33,839 bases of DNA from Candidatus Stygibacter australis (lineage in GTDB: Bacteria; Cloacimonadota; Cloacimonadia; Cloacimonadales; TCS61): NCBI GenBank assembly GCA_030765845.1, contig JAVCDJ010000273.1:1-33839 (forward strand), in the 5' to 3' direction. Of the stretch, positions 14,270-22,865 are shown piece after piece. The position numbers were made by a program, and so were the translations under genes. The notes under the pieces were generated by a model that worked only from the letters and a program-made list of their open reading frames with translations, made no database searches and was not told the DNA's origin. Positions within the stretch are counted from its first letter, which is position 1; each line of letters begins with the position of its first letter.

Positions 14270-15291
14270 AGATAAATATCATTCTCCTTATCACTCTCAT
14301 TATTCTTAGCGGTTGCGGGAAAGATGATTCTGCAATTCAAAAGCCAGACCGAAATCTTGTGGTCTATACTGCAGAACCATTTATGAGTAATGCCGTGTGG
14401 GAGGATCTAAATTACTTTGAGGCGAGATATAATTGTACGCTGATTATAAAAAATTTTGATGATCCCTGGCTAGCCTTGGATGCACTCAGACAGGAAGCAG
14501 ATTCCACAGAGGCAGACGTTATCTGCGGGATTAATAATGCTTTAGTGCAGGAAGCTTTGGATAGTAACCTGTTTACGGAATATAAGTCTGATAATATTAA
14601 ATTCATTGATAGTAAATTTTGCTTTGACAAATCTAATCATTTCACGCCATATGCCTATGGTTTATTAGGTTTGATGTATGATAGCAGATATATAGTCAAA
14701 CCACCACAGAATTATGGTGAATTGCAGGATAATGGCTGGGATGAGACTTTAATCATGCCTGACCCGGAAAAAACAGGGATGGGAAGAGCATTTTTGCATT
14801 TAACTGCTGCTCAGTTTGGCAAAAATGGGTTCCGTTATCTTTGGAATGGGATCAAGAAAAATATATCCGCATATCCTCTTTCCTATAATGATGCCTACAA
14901 AAGGTTTCTAGCTGGGGAAGGTTATCTGATTCCGGCATACACGACGATGCCGGTATTCCATAAATTAAATCGAGATGATACTCAATATCGAGTAGTCGTG
15001 ATGGAAGAAGGTAGTTTTCAGGTAGAGGAATTTGCCGGTATAATAGCATCAACAGATAAGCTGCTGCTGGCACAGCGGTTTATAGATTACCTGTTAACTC
15101 AGAATTTTCAGGAGAGAATTTGCCTGAAAAAATGGATGTATCCCCTGAATCGGGATGTGGATTTTCCAGCAGAATTTGATGATGTGGTCAAGATTGCACC
15201 AGATGATGTTTTCACACTGAGTGCCAGTCGGGTAAAAACAGAAGAGAAAACCTGGCTGAAGAAACTAAAAAATACCTTAGGGAGAGATTAG
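14266..15291 (+). CDS. ThiB/TbpA-like substrate-binding lipoprotein
   Basis: This 341-residue protein starts at TTG, overlapping the mlaE stop, and has a lipoprotein signal (hydrophobic core 3-14, lipobox LSGC with Cys17). The mature part follows the pattern of the periplasmic thiamine-binding protein TbpA/ThiB: VVYTAEPF near the start, DVICGINNALVQEAL, a PYAYGLLGLMYD hinge segment, PDPEKTGMGRAFL, YLIPAYTTMPVFH and a WMYPLN near the C terminus. Such proteins capture thiamine or a related compound for an ABC importer. No thiP or thiQ gene is in the window, so the ligand and transporter are inferred, and another iron/spermidine-type ligand in the same superfamily cannot be excluded. Confidence 0.8.
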   Translation: MKINIILLITLIILSGCGKDDSAIQKPDRNLVVYTAEPFMSNAVWEDLNYFEARYNCTLIIKNFDDPWLALDALRQEADSTEADVICGINNALVQEALDSNLFTEYKSDNIKFIDSKFCFDKSNHFTPYAYGLLGLMYDSRYIVKPPQNYGELQDNGWDETLIMPDPEKTGMGRAFLHLTAAQFGKNGFRYLWNGIKKNISAYPLSYNDAYKRFLAGEGYLIPAYTTMPVFHKLNRDDTQYRVVVMEEGSFQVEEFAGIIASTDKLLLAQRFIDYLLTQNFQERICLKKWMYPLNRDVDFPAEFDDVVKIAPDDVFTLSASRVKTEEKTWLKKLKNTLGRD

Positions 15292-15780
15292 TTGTTCAAG
15301 ATAGTTTTATATCAACCGGAAATTCCTGCTAATACAGGTAATATCGGAAGATTATGCGTGGGTGCAGATAGCGAATTGCATATAATTAAACCCATGCGAT
15401 TCATGATCAATGATAAATACCTGAAAAGAGCTGGACTTGATTACTGGCAGGATCTTAAGCTTTTTTTGCATGATGATCTTGCTGAACTTCAGGTTGAATA
15501 TCCGCAAAGTAATATTTACTACTGCACAACTAAAACAGAAAATAAATATACTGAGCCTGAATATAAGGCAGGAGATATATTTGTCTTTGGCCCAGAATCA
15601 AGAGGAATTCCAGAAGAAATTTTATTAGAAAATAAAGATAATACAATCACAATTCCCATGTCAGAAAAAATAAGATCAATCAATTTGAGTAACAGCGTGG
15701 CTATAGTGCTCTATGAGGCATTACGCCAGGTTGACTGGGAAGGTGATGAGAATGTTTCCACCAGGAGGATAATATGCTGA
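15292..15780 (+). CDS. trmL: tRNA (cytidine/uridine-34 2'-O)-methyltransferase TrmL
   Basis: This 162-residue SPOUT-fold (alpha/beta knot) enzyme methylates the ribose of the wobble base in tRNA-Leu isoacceptors. Motifs seen: NTGNIGRLC (14-22), FGPESRGIP (99-107) and IPMSEKIRSINLSNSVAIVLYE (121-142, the SAM-binding knot). Length and architecture match TrmL rather than the longer TrmH or TrmD. The start is TTG immediately after the TAG of the lipoprotein gene, with GGGAGAG upstream as ribosome site. The 3' end overlaps dapA by 7 bases. Confidence 0.94.
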   Translation: MFKIVLYQPEIPANTGNIGRLCVGADSELHIIKPMRFMINDKYLKRAGLDYWQDLKLFLHDDLAELQVEYPQSNIYYCTTKTENKYTEPEYKAGDIFVFGPESRGIPEEILLENKDNTITIPMSEKIRSINLSNSVAIVLYEALRQVDWEGDENVSTRRIIC

Positions 15781-16652
15781 AAGGATCAATAGTAGCTTTA
15801 GTAACCCCCTTTAAGAATTCTCAGATTGATTACAACGCTACTGATAAGCTGATCAATATGCACCTTGAAAATAAAACTGATGCTCTCCTGTTATGTGGCA
15901 CGACAGGAGAATCACCTGCTCTGGCAGAAGATGAGAAGGAATTCTTTATCAGGTATTGCCTTCACAAGATCAATGGGAAAGTTCCCGTGATCGTAGGGAC
16001 TGGTACCAATAATGTCTCAAAGACAATTGCAAGTACTCTCAAAGCCCAGAAAGCTGGTGCTGATTATGCTCTGGTGGTTACTCCATATTACAATAAACCT
16101 ACTCAAAAGGGTTTGTATGATTTCTTCTTCAGAGTTGCCTCAGAAGTTAAAATCCCCATTATTTTATACAATGTGCCCTCACGAACAAGTATAAATCTTC
16201 AGGCAGCAACCACAGTTGCTTTAGCAAAAGACTGCTCAAATATTATTGCTATCAAAGAAGCGTCTGGTAACCTTGTGCAGGCATCTGAGATAATCCGCGA
16301 TGCTCCTTCAGATTTTGTTGTTCTTTCCGGTGAAGATGCACTGAATATGCCTATGATGGCATGTGGAGCAAAGGGTACTGTATCAGTGACTGCAAATATT
16401 GTTCCGGAAAAAGTTCACAATCTTATTCATCATTGCCTTGAAGGTAATTTTGAGCTGGCTAAGAAGGAGCACCTTGATCTTCTGGAACTTAATGATGCGA
16501 TGTTTATTGAAACAAATCCTATCCCGGTTAAAGAAGCCCTAGTGATGATGGGAATAATTGAACGAGAATACCGTGCTCCAATGTCAGTAATGAGTGATGA
16601 TAATAGGCAGATATTAAATAACATTCTGCGTAAATATGAATTGGTTAAATAG
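15774..16652 (+). CDS. dapA: 4-hydroxy-tetrahydrodipicolinate synthase
   Basis: This 292-residue class I aldolase condenses pyruvate with aspartate semialdehyde, the first committed step to lysine and diaminopimelate (peptidoglycan). It has GTTGESPAL (42-50), the conserved Tyr106 region YYNKPTQKGL (105-114), YNVPSRT (132-138) with Tyr132 and Arg137, and the Schiff-base Lys161 in IAIKEASG. Thr43, Thr44 and these residues give a complete active site. AGGAGG precedes the ATG. Other N-acetylneuraminate lyase family members are possible but the Arg137 and GTTGE pattern favour DapA. It overlaps trmL by 7 bases and the next gene by 1. Confidence 0.93.
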   Translation: MLKGSIVALVTPFKNSQIDYNATDKLINMHLENKTDALLLCGTTGESPALAEDEKEFFIRYCLHKINGKVPVIVGTGTNNVSKTIASTLKAQKAGADYALVVTPYYNKPTQKGLYDFFFRVASEVKIPIILYNVPSRTSINLQAATTVALAKDCSNIIAIKEASGNLVQASEIIRDAPSDFVVLSGEDALNMPMMACGAKGTVSVTANIVPEKVHNLIHHCLEGNFELAKKEHLDLLELNDAMFIETNPIPVKEALVMMGIIEREYRAPMSVMSDDNRQILNNILRKYELVK

Positions 16653-17026
16653 TGAGACGAATAGGCAAGAAGAATCTTAATTTAGTAGTTTGCCCACGCA
16701 GCAAGCAGTTCAAAGACCTTGTGGTCTGTGCTGCCAGTTGCGAGAAGTTCTGTTCTCAGTATATTGAGAATATCAAGCTGGTAGAACTGCAGAAATACGT
16801 TGAGGAACATCCTGAATATAAAATTATAGGAGTAATTATGGCTGGACAAAAGACCCCACCCGCAAAGAAAAAAATGTTCTGGGTTATTGACTCAGATAAG
16901 AAAGTGAGAGAAGTAGAGGAAAAAGAGATCATGGCAAATCCGCAAGCTTACCTGAATCAGGAAATTTGGGATAGACCTCCCTATAAATATGAGGTGATTA
17001 TTGCTTTGAAAAGAGTTAAAGCTTAA
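16652..17026 (+). CDS. Small cysteine-cluster protein of unknown function
   Basis: I do not recognise this 124-residue protein. It starts at GTG overlapping the dapA stop (TAGTG), so it is translationally coupled. Its N terminus carries four cysteines, Cys14, Cys26, Cys30 and Cys34, in a C-x11-C-x3-C-x3-C pattern (VVCPRS, CAASCEKFC), suited to a zinc or iron-sulfur site. The C-terminal half is basic and contains YKIIGVIMAG and a predicted beta region (MFWVIDSDKKVREVEE) followed by WDRPPYKYEVIIALKR. No signal peptide or membrane helix is seen, so it is cytoplasmic. Its place at the operon end gives no strong clue. Its 3' end overlaps the convergent VanZ gene by 11 bases. Confidence 0.75.
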   Translation: MRRIGKKNLNLVVCPRSKQFKDLVVCAASCEKFCSQYIENIKLVELQKYVEEHPEYKIIGVIMAGQKTPPAKKKMFWVIDSDKKVREVEEKEIMANPQAYLNQEIWDRPPYKYEVIIALKRVKA

Positions 17027-17393
17027 TTGACAGAAATTTTATGAGCAGCAGATAAACGATAAAAGCAAGAGAAACTCCTGCCCAGTCGGCAGAAAAGTCC
17101 AGGGGAGAGCATTCTCTGCCTCTTATAAATAATTGATGCAGCTCATCTAAAGCAGGCAGCAGCACTGCCAGAAAGAAATAGTTTTTAAGTATTGGTTTCT
17201 GATGCCTGGCAAGTTTCATACAGATAAAAAGAAAAGCAAGGATCAGATACTCAATAAAATGGGCGTATTTATCAAACCCCAGCAGAGATTCTTCGGAAGA
17301 CCCGATATCAGGGATTGAGGATACAATTAAAATAGCAGCCAACCAGGTGTAATAAATTGCTGTCATCCATTTGGTCATTTTATTCATAAGCAT
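17016..17393 (-). CDS. VanZ-like membrane protein
   Basis: This 125-residue protein has about four hydrophobic segments (12-30, 40-60, 67-84, 102-122). The VanZ pattern is clear: FDKYAHFIEYLILAF (about 38-53), then LDELHQLFIRGRECSPLDFSADWAGV (about 80-107), with the conserved Asp/Glu and Arg residues facing the membrane interface. The VanZ prototype gives low-level teicoplanin resistance; the function of most homologues is unknown and resistance should not be assumed here. It overlaps the upstream DUF3108 gene by 14 bases and converges with the Cys-cluster gene. Confidence 0.85.
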   Translation of the reverse strand: MLMNKMTKWMTAIYYTWLAAILIVSSIPDIGSSEESLLGFDKYAHFIEYLILAFLFICMKLARHQKPILKNYFFLAVLLPALDELHQLFIRGRECSPLDFSADWAGVSLAFIVYLLLIKFLSIKL

Positions 17394-18093
17394 CTAATAT
17401 CCAGTAAACCGCAAAAGGTTTCATACTATACCGAGCCTTCAAAGGTAATCTCTCAGCCGAATCCGAAATCCATAAAGTGAGTACATTATCTTCATTCACC
17501 AGATTATTAGTCAACATATCAGAACGTTCTATGGCAGTTTGAGAGATTTTTTGAAAAGCCACTTCCACTACAAATGCTTCCTGTTTTCCCAGTATAGTAT
17601 TGATCATTTCTTTTTTTACTACTTTGTAATCAGCTTTCCAGATCAGAGAATTAGCATCCAGATAAATAGCTGAGGGGATTTCAAGATGCCTTCGAATAAA
17701 ATACAAGGCAGAAAAGAAATCACGGCTCTCAGGCATGATAGGATACTGCAAATCAAGCTCTTTTGATATTTTGCTCGTGCGATCAGCTATCAAACTACTG
17801 CGATCATAGTTTATTATCCTGTTCTCAGTATATTTCTTTTGATAGATCACTTTTTTGTATTTATCGGGTAGATATTCATCTTGATAATTGCTTTGATATA
17901 AATTATCCATTCTGCTTGCAATACTGCCAAGTCCTGTCGCCTTTGCAGTGACTGTAAGCGTAGAATCATTATCAATCATATCCACATTAACAACTTTCAG
18001 CCCTAAATAGCGGATACTCATTTGCAAATGTTCCGCAAAGCCAAAACTGCTCAATAGAAGTAAAAAAACAATCAGAAGGGTTTTTTTTTTCAA
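17380..18093 (-). CDS. Secreted DUF3108-type protein
   Basis: This is a 237-residue protein with a signal peptide (three lysines, hydrophobic 6-18, cleavage after FGFA at about 20). The mature part resembles DUF3108 proteins: an early LGLKVVNVDM strand, YQSNYQDEYLPDKYKKVIYQKKY, RDFFSALYFIRRH near the middle, and a C-terminal LTLWISDSAERLPLKARYSMKPFAVYW, typical of this beta-rich periplasmic family of unknown function. The start is TTG at 18093, sharing bases with the stop of the CNNM gene. Codons 2 to 4 lie in a run of ten A on the coding strand (18090-18081), which could slip. It overlaps vanZ downstream. Confidence 0.8.
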   Translation of the reverse strand: MKKKTLLIVFLLLLSSFGFAEHLQMSIRYLGLKVVNVDMIDNDSTLTVTAKATGLGSIASRMDNLYQSNYQDEYLPDKYKKVIYQKKYTENRIINYDRSSLIADRTSKISKELDLQYPIMPESRDFFSALYFIRRHLEIPSAIYLDANSLIWKADYKVVKKEMINTILGKQEAFVVEVAFQKISQTAIERSDMLTNNLVNEDNVLTLWISDSAERLPLKARYSMKPFAVYWILDAYE

Positions 18094-19370
18094 CTTTTCT
18101 TCAGTTTCTTTACGCGCACATAATGAATGCGCCTGGATTTTATATTCGTCACTACAAACTCAATCCGGTCATCATATATATAGGAATCATATCTGGCAGG
18201 TACACGATTGAATCCATCAAAGAGAAATTCTGCCAGATTATTATATTCCTCTTCAGGAATATTAAGGTCAAATTTCTGATTCAATTCTGCAATCGATACC
18301 ATACCATTAATTATATATTCATCTTCACTGATCATGCTGATGGTTGGACCTTCCTTATCATATTCATCAAGAATTTCTCCCACCAGTTCTTCAAGAATAT
18401 CTTCCAGTGTCAAAAGTCCACTGGTTCCACCATATTCATCCACCACCACTGATATCTGGATTTTCTTCTGCCTGAACATATTCAGCAGATCACTGATCTG
18501 GCTATTCTCAGTTACATAATTTGGCTCCCGCATCAAAGATGAAATAGAGGTTTTATCTGGATTCAAAATTACATCTTTGGCATAGATTATCCCAGTTATA
18601 TTATCGATGCTTCCTTCGTAAACCGGGAGCTTGGAGTGTCCCGATTCCAGCAGACACTGTCTTAATTCTTCATAACTTTCCTTGCTTTCAATTCCCACAA
18701 TATCCACACGGGGAGTCATTATCTCACAGGCTTTTGTTCCAGAAAAAAATCTGAAAATACTCTGTATGATCTCTTTCTCACTGTCTTCCAGGGGATGGTC
18801 AGTAGAATCTGATTGCAGTAGGTTTTTTAAATCCTCGGTTGTAATATTATTATTTTTATCAGCGCTATATCGTGATCTGTGTGCAAAAATTATATTGATA
18901 AATTCCAGTACTTTGATCAGCGGATAGAGCAGGTAATATAAAATGATCAATGGCAGACTGGTTATCTTGCTGAATTTCTCAGATGTATTGTATGCCAGCA
19001 GTTTGGGAGTGATTTCACCAAAGATTAGCAGGATAAATGTCATGATCACAATCTCAAAAAAGATTGAAAAGGCATGCCCTTTTGAACCAAAATATTTTTC
19101 CCCAATTTCTAAAGCGATCAAAGCCGCAGTACTGGATGCTGCTACATTTACCAGAGTATTACCCAACAGGATAAGCACAAGAAGTGATCTGGGATTTAAA
19201 AGCAGTTTATTTATCCTTCTTTCACTGGCATTTCCGCTTTTCTCATACTTTTTGATCTGGATCTTGGTTAATGAGAAAAACGCAGTCTCTGACCCTGAAA
19301 AAAATGCTGATAAGATAAGTAGTCCTACTAAAAAAATATACGAAAGGCTGTCTTCCACTTTATCTGCCAA
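18090..19370 (-). CDS. CNNM/CBS-domain transporter-like protein (HlyC/CorC family)
   Basis: This 426-residue inner-membrane protein has an N-terminal CNNM (DUF21) domain with about four helices (residues 10-190; SAFFSGSETAFFSLTK is the family signature), two CBS repeats that bind adenine nucleotides (about 205-330, with MTPRVDIVGIE and VVDEYGGTSGLLTLEDILEELVGEI), and a C-terminal CorC_HlyC domain (about 340-422). Homologues are linked to magnesium or cobalt efflux. The start is TTG at 19370 or GTG at 19358; a stop lies just upstream in this frame, and the AAGGAG lies very close to the TTG and 13 bases from the GTG. It overlaps ybeY by 11 bases. Confidence 0.9.
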   Translation of the reverse strand: MADKVEDSLSYIFLVGLLILSAFFSGSETAFFSLTKIQIKKYEKSGNASERRINKLLLNPRSLLVLILLGNTLVNVAASSTAALIALEIGEKYFGSKGHAFSIFFEIVIMTFILLIFGEITPKLLAYNTSEKFSKITSLPLIILYYLLYPLIKVLEFINIIFAHRSRYSADKNNNITTEDLKNLLQSDSTDHPLEDSEKEIIQSIFRFFSGTKACEIMTPRVDIVGIESKESYEELRQCLLESGHSKLPVYEGSIDNITGIIYAKDVILNPDKTSISSLMREPNYVTENSQISDLLNMFRQKKIQISVVVDEYGGTSGLLTLEDILEELVGEILDEYDKEGPTISMISEDEYIINGMVSIAELNQKFDLNIPEEEYNNLAEFLFDGFNRVPARYDSYIYDDRIEFVVTNIKSRRIHYVRVKKLKKS

Positions 19371-19806
19371 TCTCCTTTATGTATTTTTGATAAAATTTCT
19401 CTTTTTCCTGCATCGCTAACTGCTGCTGACGGGTCATGTGATCATAACCCAATATATGAAGCAATCCATGTAAAAAAAGGGTTTGAACCTCATAACTCAG
19501 CGACATATTACCTTTTTGAGCAGAAGCCTGTTCAATGTCAATAATAATATCACCTAATTGTGGAATTGCCGGATATTCACCAGTAAAGGACAGTACATCC
19601 GTTTTGGAGTCATTGCCACGGTATTTTCGGTTCATTTCCCTGATAGTTTCTCCTTCGCACAAAGTCAGTCCTATCTCCAGTTCAGCAAATTCGGTATTTC
19701 CCTCATCTTTGAGTTCAGATTTTATTACTTCGACTGCCAATTGATTAAACAAAGCTTCAACAAAAGGCTGACTGGTGTCATTTATTAAGTGCACTACACT
19801 AATCAT
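19360..19806 (-). CDS. ybeY: Endoribonuclease YbeY
   Basis: YbeY is a zinc-dependent endoribonuclease needed for 16S rRNA 3'-end maturation and ribosome quality control. The motif HGLLHILGYDH gives the three zinc ligands His113, His117 and His123 (numbered from the ATG at 19806), and MNRKYRGNDSKTDVLSF with the FTGE segment is diagnostic. A frame reaching back to 19863 would add 19 residues lying inside the pgpH gene; I prefer the ATG at 19806, which overlaps the pgpH stop and gives the normal length (148 residues). The pgpH-ybeY-CNNM order is a widely conserved bacterial cluster. Confidence 0.94.
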   Translation of the reverse strand: MISVVHLINDTSQPFVEALFNQLAVEVIKSELKDEGNTEFAELEIGLTLCEGETIREMNRKYRGNDSKTDVLSFTGEYPAIPQLGDIIIDIEQASAQKGNMSLSYEVQTLFLHGLLHILGYDHMTRQQQLAMQEKEKFYQKYIKEIGR

Positions 19807-21895
19807 CTTCCGGGTACTCAATTCTGGTGCTGTAAACCCCAAGCAGTATAGGATGCATTGCATTTGCTATCTTGCGAAGATCACTTATTGTTACGGGTGC
19901 CTGATTTAACTGACCATCCTTGATAAGTTTATTGATCGTCTCATCCAGGAGTTGATCAAGTATCTGGCTGTTAATTTCTGTCAAAGATTTGGAATGTGAT
20001 TCCACGATATCTGCTATCATTATTATCGCGGCTTCCTGTGTCAGTGGTTTAGGACCTGGATATTCAAATTCTTCTGCATCATAATCCAGATGATTTTCCT
20101 GAGCTTTATTTAAAAAATACCTGATTTTAGATGTTCCATGATGTTGCCTGATGATATCAATCACAGATTCCGGCAATCCGGCTAATCTTGCCAGTCTCAC
20201 TCCTTCCAGAATATGCCCTCTGATCAGTTGTGCACTCTGAGTTGCCAGCATGTTATCATGCACTTCATTTGCTTCAGCATTATTCTCAATATAGATGCGG
20301 GGATTAGCAAGTTTACCAAGATCATGAAAATAACTCCCGACTCTTGCCAGCAGATGATCTGCTCCAATTGCTTCTGAGGCACTTTCTGATAGATTACCTA
20401 CAACCAGGCTATGATGATATGTTCCTGGCATTTCTCTACTCATCCGTCTTAATAAAGGATTCTCCACATCAAGAAGTTCCATCAGGGTTTCTCTGGTTAC
20501 AAGCCTTAATCGCTTCTCCAGATAAGGGATAAAGAGAACAGCTAATATGGTGGATATCAATATCGATGCCGAACCCAGCAGTACTCTCTGGAAAAAATCT
20601 CCCAGGGGTAATACCTGATTCAAACTCAATCCCAAAGTTAATAATATATATAATACTATTTCGGATAAAGTGAGTGTTAGATATCTGACATTTAAGGATA
20701 CATGATATGATAGCAGCAATATTGCCAGTGAAGCCAGACTCAATAACATCGGATTGATAAAATTCCAGTTCAGTAGAAGACTCACCAGGATCAGTTGAGT
20801 AATTGTATATAAAAATGATATTTGCCTGTTATAAAGTTTCATTATGGCAAATGTAAAAAAACTCACCGGTATCAGCAAGGAAGGCAGCTCAAATATATTA
20901 TGTATGGACAAACTGATCAATGACCCAAACAGGAAGAAGATCAGCAGTAGATTAGTTCGTCTTTCAGTCATTTCAATTGATCCTTTATAATACTCAAGTA
21001 AATTAAAAAAGATCAGCAGTAATAGAAGTGAAAATATAAAAGTACCACTACAAGAGGTGATCACTCTACGGTTATTTCGCTCAAGATTCTGTGTTTTCAT
21101 CGCTCTTTGCAGTGATGCTAATTTCTGCAGATGTCCCTCATTTACCCGTTCACCCTTTCGGATTATCGTTTCATTTTTAAGCACTTTTCCGGCTGTGATA
21201 TCTATATCAATCCTTGCTTTCTGCTTTAATCGCTCCGTGGTTTCACGATCAAGGATGATATTCACCACCAGGATATTTTCAATAATATCTGCTAGAGCAG
21301 TTTTCCCTTTGGAATCACTATACCCGTCCAGTATCTTATCTCGTGCCTCATTAAACGCATATAGTTTGAACAGGTAGTAATTCTTTACCACTCCCTTACG
21401 CTTAACATTGATTGAAGGGGCACTATAACTTTCTGGATAAATCCCAATATCAAGTACCCTTGCCAGCTTTTCACTTAGATAGCCATAAACCCGATTTCGA
21501 TTTTCTGGTTTCATCAGGTACATGATCGAGTTTTCACTCATCTTATAACCCTTTTGAACCAGGGTTTTATTTATCTCCTGTCCGTTTTGTTCTTCTCCAT
21601 TATTTTCAAAATGCCGAATTATGATATCAAGATTACGAATAGCATTGAAGGTAATATTGTCAGAAATTGTGTAAATATCATCTATCTTGTCTTCTGCATT
21701 TTTACGTTCACGACTCAAATTCTCTTCGCTTTTATATACATTGAATTCAATGGGTGAGATTATCTCCTGCTCAGCTATTTGACCCACGTTGAGATTGATA
21801 GACCTGTTCCATGTACGATAAGGATTCATCAGCAATTGGGCTATTGTAATTAGCACAGCGGTGATGATTATCAGATAAAGTTTTTTTCTCGTCAT
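19799..21895 (-). CDS. pgpH: PgpH-like c-di-AMP phosphodiesterase (7TM-HD)
   Basis: This 698-residue protein has one N-terminal membrane helix (8-24), a large extracytoplasmic domain (7TMR-HDED, about 30-280), seven membrane helices (about 283-460) and a C-terminal HD hydrolase domain. The HD domain shows HHSLVVGNLSESASEAIGA (494-512) and the HD dyad in YFHDLGKL (His524, Asp525), followed by further His residues in RQHHGT and VESHSKS regions. The architecture matches Listeria PgpH, which cleaves c-di-AMP to 5'-pApA. If so, the organism should also have a diadenylate cyclase (not in the window). An ATG start is used; a terminator separates it from the upstream gene. Confidence 0.92.
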   Translation of the reverse strand: MTRKKLYLIIITAVLITIAQLLMNPYRTWNRSINLNVGQIAEQEIISPIEFNVYKSEENLSRERKNAEDKIDDIYTISDNITFNAIRNLDIIIRHFENNGEEQNGQEINKTLVQKGYKMSENSIMYLMKPENRNRVYGYLSEKLARVLDIGIYPESYSAPSINVKRKGVVKNYYLFKLYAFNEARDKILDGYSDSKGKTALADIIENILVVNIILDRETTERLKQKARIDIDITAGKVLKNETIIRKGERVNEGHLQKLASLQRAMKTQNLERNNRRVITSCSGTFIFSLLLLLIFFNLLEYYKGSIEMTERRTNLLLIFFLFGSLISLSIHNIFELPSLLIPVSFFTFAIMKLYNRQISFLYTITQLILVSLLLNWNFINPMLLSLASLAILLLSYHVSLNVRYLTLTLSEIVLYILLTLGLSLNQVLPLGDFFQRVLLGSASILISTILAVLFIPYLEKRLRLVTRETLMELLDVENPLLRRMSREMPGTYHHSLVVGNLSESASEAIGADHLLARVGSYFHDLGKLANPRIYIENNAEANEVHDNMLATQSAQLIRGHILEGVRLARLAGLPESVIDIIRQHHGTSKIRYFLNKAQENHLDYDAEEFEYPGPKPLTQEAAIIMIADIVESHSKSLTEINSQILDQLLDETINKLIKDGQLNQAPVTISDLRKIANAMHPILLGVYSTRIEYPEDD

Positions 21896-21915
21896 TACTG
21901 GTCTTTAATGAAAAG

Positions 21916-21941
21916 AAAGCCTCCAGCAAACCGGAGGCTTT
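21916..21941 (-). terminator. Intrinsic terminator after the LysM gene
   Basis: AAAGCCTCC (21916-21924) and GGAGGCTTT (21933-21941) form a 9-bp perfect stem with an 8-base loop. Read on the minus strand it follows the LysM gene stop by 18 bases and is followed by TCTTTTC. It separates the LysM pair from pgpH. Confidence 0.85.
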
Positions 21942-21959
21942 CATTTATTTTAGAACTGA

Positions 21960-22856
21960 TTAGTCCCTTGGTATCTCGAATATCTGATTAGGGTAGATCA
22001 AATCAGGATCTTTGATCTTATCTTGATTTGCTCTGTAAATAAGAGGCCATTTAGCTCCGTTTCCATATACTTCCGGATAGGAAGCGATTCTCCATAAGAA
22101 TTCTCCCTTATAAACCTTCCAGGTATTTGGCTTGCCACGAGGTATCTTAAGTACCTGATCAGGATTAATTATATTAGGATCCTTGATCTGGTCGCGGTTT
22201 GCACGATAGATTATTCCCCATTTGGCAGGATCATTATAAATGAAATGATAACCTGAGATCTTGGATAATGTCTCGCCTTTCAAAACTTTATATTCATCTT
22301 CAAAATATTTCGGACGCTTTGATTCAAGCTCTGTTTCCAGTCTGGTTAAACGATTTTCAATCATCATGATGTCATCCTGAAAATCGGGAACCTTAGAATA
22401 ATTATCGTTACGATAATCATCCCATTCCTGACGCAATGCATAGATACCCTTCTTGGCATTCCATAAGTCTTCATCAGAAAGTGAATTAAAATCATTGATC
22501 TGCTTATTGAAGTAATCTATTTTACCTTCAATATCACCCCATTTTGCCTGATCGTTTTTATCTACTTCCAGATAATTAAGGATCTGATTATAAGTGGCTT
22601 CATGTTCTTCTTCCACTGCTGCTATCTGCTGACGAAGTTGTTCAATCCTGGCTGTGGCATCGTCAATGCGGTTTTGAGCATCAGATTTACGCTCTGTTAG
22701 ATCCTGCAGATCTGATTCCAGACGTTCCCAGTAATTAAGACGCTCAGCTTTCTTTAGTTTCTTATATTCATCTTCGCTGAGATAATTTACCTCGGATACT
22801 AATAAAACGGGAATAACCAGTACGGCTACGATCATTAATACTATTAATTTCTTCAT
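21960..22856 (-). CDS. Secreted coiled-coil protein with two LysM domains
   Basis: This is a 298-residue protein with a signal peptide (MKKLIVLMIVAVLVIPVLLVS). Residues about 28-185 are strongly charged heptad coiled coil (for example RLNYWERLESDLQDLTERK). The C-terminal 100 residues contain two LysM modules: YKVLKGETLSKISGYHFIY (about 195 on) and WKVYKGEFLWRIASYPEVYG (about 246 on), each ending in an IYRANxDxIKDPxxIxPxQxxxIPR pattern. LysM binds peptidoglycan, so the protein likely spans or braces the periplasm. AAGGAGG precedes the ATG. It is followed by a terminator; its upstream neighbour, 9 bases away, is a small lipoprotein with a coiled coil, suggesting a pair. Confidence 0.85.
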   Translation of the reverse strand: MKKLIVLMIVAVLVIPVLLVSEVNYLSEDEYKKLKKAERLNYWERLESDLQDLTERKSDAQNRIDDATARIEQLRQQIAAVEEEHEATYNQILNYLEVDKNDQAKWGDIEGKIDYFNKQINDFNSLSDEDLWNAKKGIYALRQEWDDYRNDNYSKVPDFQDDIMMIENRLTRLETELESKRPKYFEDEYKVLKGETLSKISGYHFIYNDPAKWGIIYRANRDQIKDPNIINPDQVLKIPRGKPNTWKVYKGEFLWRIASYPEVYGNGAKWPLIYRANQDKIKDPDLIYPNQIFEIPRD

Positions 22857-22865
22857 GGTGCCTCC

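Noticed and set aside
17016-17393. Glycopeptide resistance gene
   Set aside because: VanZ-like proteins are widespread and there is no van cluster nearby; resistance cannot be claimed.
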